A stretch of 64,000 bases of DNA from Torreya grandis (Eukaryota; Streptophyta; Pinopsida; Cupressales; Taxaceae), in contig JARHVA010000006.1 in the NCBI GenBank assembly GCA_037957365.1, positions 8,163,001 to 8,227,000 on the forward strand. Direction: 5' to 3'. How positions within the stretch are numbered: the first letter of the stretch is position 1; every line of letters begins with the position of its first letter. Made by a program: the position numbers and the translations under genes. The notes beneath the pieces are model-generated. The model was not told where the DNA came from. It saw only the letters and a list, made by a program, of their open reading frames with translations, and did no database searches. Positions 60,210 through 64,000 of the stretch are shown in pieces.

Positions 60210-60600
60210 GCAAACTTATTTGTAGATCGAGGAATAGTTTACAAGAAGTAATGGTCGAAAGATGCTAGAAGGGTGTCAACACGGTGCTTGTACCTTTGCA
60301 AAATTTTATTTTTACAAAGATATGAACCGTTGATTTAATTGACAACAAGTTATGAGTCGCCGAAGATGTTGATGGTCTTGATGCTTAAAGAAAGGGCGGT
60401 TTGAAGTCCCAAGATTAAGGCTTCGTATTCAGCCATATTATTGGTACATTCAAAGTTGAGTTTGAAAGATAGGGGCATGGGCTCACCCTTGTGTGGGATG
60501 AGGATGACTCCCGTACCTCTATCGAGTTGACATTTAGAGCTGTTGAAGAACATCGTCATTTGGTAGAATGTGTCATCAGTCGAGAGAGTGGCAATAGATT
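60210..60600 (-). pseudogene. E4 aRNH
   Basis: MTMFFNSSKCQLDRGTGVIL corresponds to the 'FDGS....GAGV.L' start, with the first Asp now Asn. LNFECTNNMAEYEALILGLQ and INIFGDS keep the Glu and second Asp. It lies between RNase H and integrase, the common Tat position. Confidence 0.88.
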
Positions 60601-61100
60601 CATCGGGAAACTCACACTAAGAAGGTTGATTGTCAGGAAGAGGGGCATCTGCTAGTTGGTCAGTGATTGTTTGCCCCTTTATGGATTTTTGTTGGACAAA
60701 TTCCAAGTCAAACTCAGCAAGAAGCATGAGCCAACGAGCCATACACTAGTTTTGGTATAGCTTGGAATGCATGTATTTAAGAGGGACAGTGTGAGTGATG
60801 ACAAAGGTTTTGTGATTGAGAAGATAGTGACGGAGCTTGGTGGCAGCAAAGACTAACGCCAAATAGAGTTTTTCGGTATGAGTATACCGAGTTTCATAGT
60901 CGACAAGCGTTCGGCTTATGTAGTAGACTGCTTGCTCATGGTGTTGATCGTCTCGGTGCGCGATCATGGCACCTAACAAATGGTTGGTTGCTGAGATGTA
61001 GAGGTAGAAGGGTTGGTCATCTTTAGGTGGAATGAGGACTGGTGGAGAGACCAAATAGCATTTAAGGGCTTCAAAAGCCTCATGACAGTCCTTATCCCAT
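60601..61100 (-). pseudogene. E4 RNase H
   Basis: 60746-61054 encodes QPFYLYISATNHLLGAMIAH, QAVYYISRTLVDYETRYTHT and LALVFAATKLRHYLLNHKTF. All are standard Tat RNase H features. It is broken at both ends. Confidence 0.9.
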
Positions 61101-62050
61101 TTAAAGGAGACGTCCTTCTTGAGGAGATGATGAAAGGGTTGGCAACAGTCAAAAAGCTACGAGATGAAGCGACAGATGGATTAGAGTTTCCCTTGCAGAT
61201 TGTGAAGCTGCTTGAGATTGGTCAAAGGTGGCATTTCAAGGATAGCGCAGATCTTGGTGGGATCTATCTCGATGCCATGGAAAGAAATGATGAAGCCCAG
61301 GAGCTTGCCTGAGAGGACCCCAAAGACACATTTCTTGGGGTTAAGGCAGACATTGTACTAAAGAAGGCGAGAGAAGATGATCTTGAGGATAGTCAAATGG
61401 TCATGGCGAAGCTTGGACTTGCCAATAGGTCATCCACATAGTCCTCCATGATTTTGTGGAGGAAATCATGGAAAATGTAAGTCATGGCACGATGATATGT
61501 GGCGCCTGCATTCTTCAAGCTGAAAGGCATGACCAAATAGTAGAAAGTCCCCCATGGGGTAATGAAGGTAGTCTTGTGCTGATCTTTCGATGCAATCAAG
61601 ATTTGGTTATATCTTGAAAACCTATCCATGAGTGATAACATCTCATGACCGGCCATGAGATCAACAAGTTGGTCAATGTTGGGAAGAGGAAAGTCATCTT
61701 TGGGATAGGCCAGGTTGAGGTTGTGATAGTCTGTGCAGATTCATATCTCCCCAGTTACTTTGGTAACAGGGATGATGTTAGATACGCACTACGGATAATC
61801 AATGGGTTGGATGAAAGAGACAGAGAGAAGACACTGAAGCTCCTCTTTGACAAGGAGTACAATGCGAGGATGCATTTTGCAAAGCTTTTGCCTGACAGGC
61901 TTAGCCTCTGGGTTTGTGATGATGTTATGGATGACAATGTTAGGGTCGATAACAGGCATGTCACCGTAGGTCCAAGCAAAGGCCTTGTTATTGTCTGAAA
62001 GAAATGTGGTATAGTCGATCTATTCCTGGGCATCCAAATATTGACCAATC
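61101..62050 (-). pseudogene. E4 reverse transcriptase (broken)
   Basis: 61393-61656 encodes LSLMDRFSRYNQILIASKDQ, HKTTFITPWGTFYYLVMPFS and the intact catalytic MEDYVDDLLA. The N-terminal part (61700-62050) is shifted. The thumb (61100-61390) has stops. Confidence 0.92.
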
Positions 62051-62139
62051 TTTAAGACGTAAGGAACATCAGAAGATGGAAGGTTAATGTCAATGGTCGA
62101 TTCATTTAACATAACCTATGTTTCAGAAGGGAGGGAGCA

Positions 62140-62760
62140 CTAAATGAAAGAGTCGTCAGCACCCATGTAGGTGAGAATGGCGTCGTCGTCTATGCAGTGG
62201 ATAGTGTTGATGGTTGCCGATTCATCATCTATCATATTGGGATAAACGAGAGGGAGAGACCTGGAAACCCCGTTGATTTGATAGGTTAGGGATTCCAAGC
62301 GGATGGTGTTTATGCAAAAAAAACTAGAAGGGATGGAAACCACCGACTCCGTAGGTGAAGGGGGAAGAATAGGCGAGCCTGGAGGAGATTGGTCGATGGT
62401 GGGTTTGGGACAAAGGTTCGCAGAAGCCTCGGTGGGTTCTTGGAAACCTAGACCATATCGTTTCTTGGCATTGTCGTCATTGGGTGGTTTGATGGCTGAT
62501 GGAAGCCTTATTTGTAGCGCCTGAAGCCAAAACCCTTCCATGCACACTTATAAAGGTAGGTGTGAGCAAAGGCAGGGTTGCCAAGAAAAGAGAAGTCTGA
62601 TGTGAATGGTTAAGGTGAGGAGAGAGGATTCCCATCAATAGGAGCTCAATCCAGCCCCCCATAGATGAGATTGGTTCGAAGGCTAGGAGGACCATAAGGA
62701 ATGACCATTCTGATCCGATGGTCATAGCTTGGACTTTGATGAAGCTGTCCATACTCTTGC
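62140..62760 (-). pseudogene. E4 protease-RT connector
   Basis: 62140-62547 is an open frame with a Pro/Ser-rich part (PPGSPILPPSPTESVVSIPS) and an acidic end (DDESATINTIHCIDDDAILT). No domain is recognised. Tat elements commonly have such a connector ahead of RT. Confidence 0.65.
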
Positions 62761-62810
62761 AGAGTCTAGAACATGTCTAGGGTAAGTAAATGATATTCTC
62801 CAAGTGAAAG

Positions 62811-63440
62811 TCATTGGAAGACATCTTCCATGGGGTCCTTAGTTGTCACTTGAGAAGGTGATGTGAGGGCAACTGCCGTTTGCATACTGGTTGAAGCTTT
62901 CGCAGATGGAGGCGATGTTTGGGTTGGTGTCTTGAGAGGAATGAGAATATCATTTGGTTGATAGGTCATGTTACAAGTCTTGAAAGGGGATGGGTCGACA
63001 GGAATGATGTGTACTTGCCTGTCATGTTCAAATTTGACACAATGGTGAAGTGTAGAAGGGACGCAAGCCATGGCATGGATCCAGGGTCATCCTAATAGCA
63101 TGTTATATTGGAATTCTCCTTCGATGATGTAGAAGAGCTTCGAGATTATGCGCAGGCCAACACGAATATGGAGGATGATAGTGCCAATAGTGTTAGTGGT
63201 GGTGTCATTAAAGGATCAAAGGATTGCATCGGTTTTTGATATGCAATTCTTGGGGAGAGCCAATTGATCAAAGGCATGGGTAGAAATGATATTAATGCTG
63301 GCACCCTCATCAATTATAACTCACTTAATTCAGGTTCAATCAATGTAGGCTGTGATGAAGAGGGCAGCGTCTTGATCTTCTGAAGTAGAGGTAGGAATTT
63401 TAGAATCACTGAAAGTGATAGAGGCGATGGGGGATAAAGA
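62811..63440 (-). pseudogene. E4 aspartic protease
   Basis: Near 63270-63330 the minus strand reads VIIDEGASINIISTHAFDQL, with DEGAS at the active site, a form common in Tat proteases. 62811-63071 starts MACVPSTLHHCVKFEHDR, the conserved segment after 'LGRPW'. It is interrupted by stops between. Confidence 0.84.
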
Positions 63441-63569
63441 ATGGACCAAGGAAGCTAGTGGTTGGGGGTCTTCGGGTTAGACCTCTGCTACCTGTAAGGC
63501 TCTGATTAGAGCTTGAAAATGCTGGGGTAAGCTTTGGATGAGGTCATACAAGGTCATCTTCACGGGTGT

Positions 63570-64000
63570 TTAGTGAAGCTGTTTTATCATAGAGTCATGG
63601 ATTGCCCCTGAAGAAGAGGGTTGGGACGCACCCAGGATGGAAATCTTGGGCTTTGGTGGTTGAGGTGGCTGGACAAAAGGGTAGGTCCAAGGAATAACAA
63701 CTTTTTCTTTTGCCTTATCCTTTTGTGATCTAGTGGTTATGTGGATGGCATTAATTTCGAAGAGAGGGGGTGAAGGAGATGAAGGGGCCATAGCCTGCTG
63801 ATGAGATGTTGATGTGGTTGAAGACGTTGGAGGGATATGGGAAGGTGTTGGGGGTTTGTCAGCAATGCCCTCAAGAAGAAGAGTTTCTTTCTCCATGTAT
63901 TGGTGAATGACCACTTTGAGGGCACAACAATCCTCGGTAACATGTCCTTGCGTACGATGACATAGGCAAATCTTAGTATCATTGAACCAGGAAGGTTTTG
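63570..64000 (-). pseudogene. E4 gag C-terminal part with zinc knuckle, partial
   Basis: Near 63895-63975 the minus strand reads CLCHRTQGHVTEDCCALKVV followed by IHQYMEKE, the Tat knuckle 'C.FHR..GH.TE.C..LK..I'. Then comes a Pro/Ser/Thr-rich linker (63570-63860) with the ITTRSQKDKAKEKV segment. It is cut by the window end. Confidence 0.84.

Larger units (their letters stand above)
58800..64000 (-). mobile_element. E4, Tat-type gypsy, cut by window end
   Basis: Minus-strand order gag knuckle-PR-RT-RH-aRNH-IN with a probable 3' LTR below about 58660 (purine tract AAAAGGGAGCCCT just before). It is better preserved than the other gypsy copies: integrase has a 316-codon open frame. The gag body and 5' LTR lie beyond the window. 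Confidence 0.88.

Noticed and set aside
61645..61998. 117-codon plus-strand frame
   Set aside because: Antisense shadow of the E4 reverse transcriptase.
1..64000. Search for CRISPR arrays, operons, phage or bacterial defence systems
   Set aside because: The sequence is plant retroelement DNA. The tandem repeats present are minisatellites or LTRs without spacer-repeat structure.

Overview
This window looks like intergenic DNA from a seed plant with a large genome full of retrotransposons. A gymnosperm is plausible, but the sequence alone does not prove it. I found no intact host gene, rRNA, tRNA or CRISPR array. Almost everything that can be recognised is a decayed LTR retrotransposon on the minus strand. 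Many in-frame stops sit where Gln, Trp or Arg codons are expected, as C-to-T decay of methylated DNA would produce.

Layout. 1-917: partial LTR of a non-autonomous family (N family). 918-5565: mostly non-coding, with a decayed reading frame of unknown function (about 3.5-4.3 kb) and a cluster of GATC-centred palindromes. 5571-12060: complete Ty1/copia element with two LTRs, PBS, PPT and target-site duplication (TSD) TTAAT. 12.37-12.97 kb: orphan Ty3/gypsy integrase fragment. 13.47-14.75 kb: tandem repeat of about 560 bp. 14.75-14.97 kb: second palindrome cluster. 15.0-18.6 kb: tandem repeat of about 1.64 kb, rich in telomere-like TTTAGGG words. 18.6-20.9 kb: anonymous DNA with an AT microsatellite. 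20.94-25.24 kb: internal region of a chromovirus (E1).

From 29.4 to about 53.8 kb lies one old Tat-type gypsy element (E2) split by later insertions. These are a 277-bp miniature LTR element (32820-33096, TSD AATAG), a three-LTR tandem array of the N family (33675-36965, TSD AATAA) and a complete gypsy element, E3 (37011-47643, 2.2-kb LTRs, TSD agtct/agtcc). E2 coding sequence resumes on the far side of each insert. E3 carries an extra archaeal-type RNase H domain before its reverse transcriptase. E2 and E4 carry theirs between RNase H and integrase.

From 53.8 to 58.7 kb is LTR and leader-like DNA. From about 58.8 kb to the window end is a better preserved Tat element (E4), cut off by the window edge within gag. 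The parts do not form a pathway. The window records successive nested insertions. The strongest structural observations are the three-LTR array, the 277-bp element, the domain order of E3, and two palindrome families: GATC-centred clusters at two loci and GACGTC-centred ones in LTR-like DNA.
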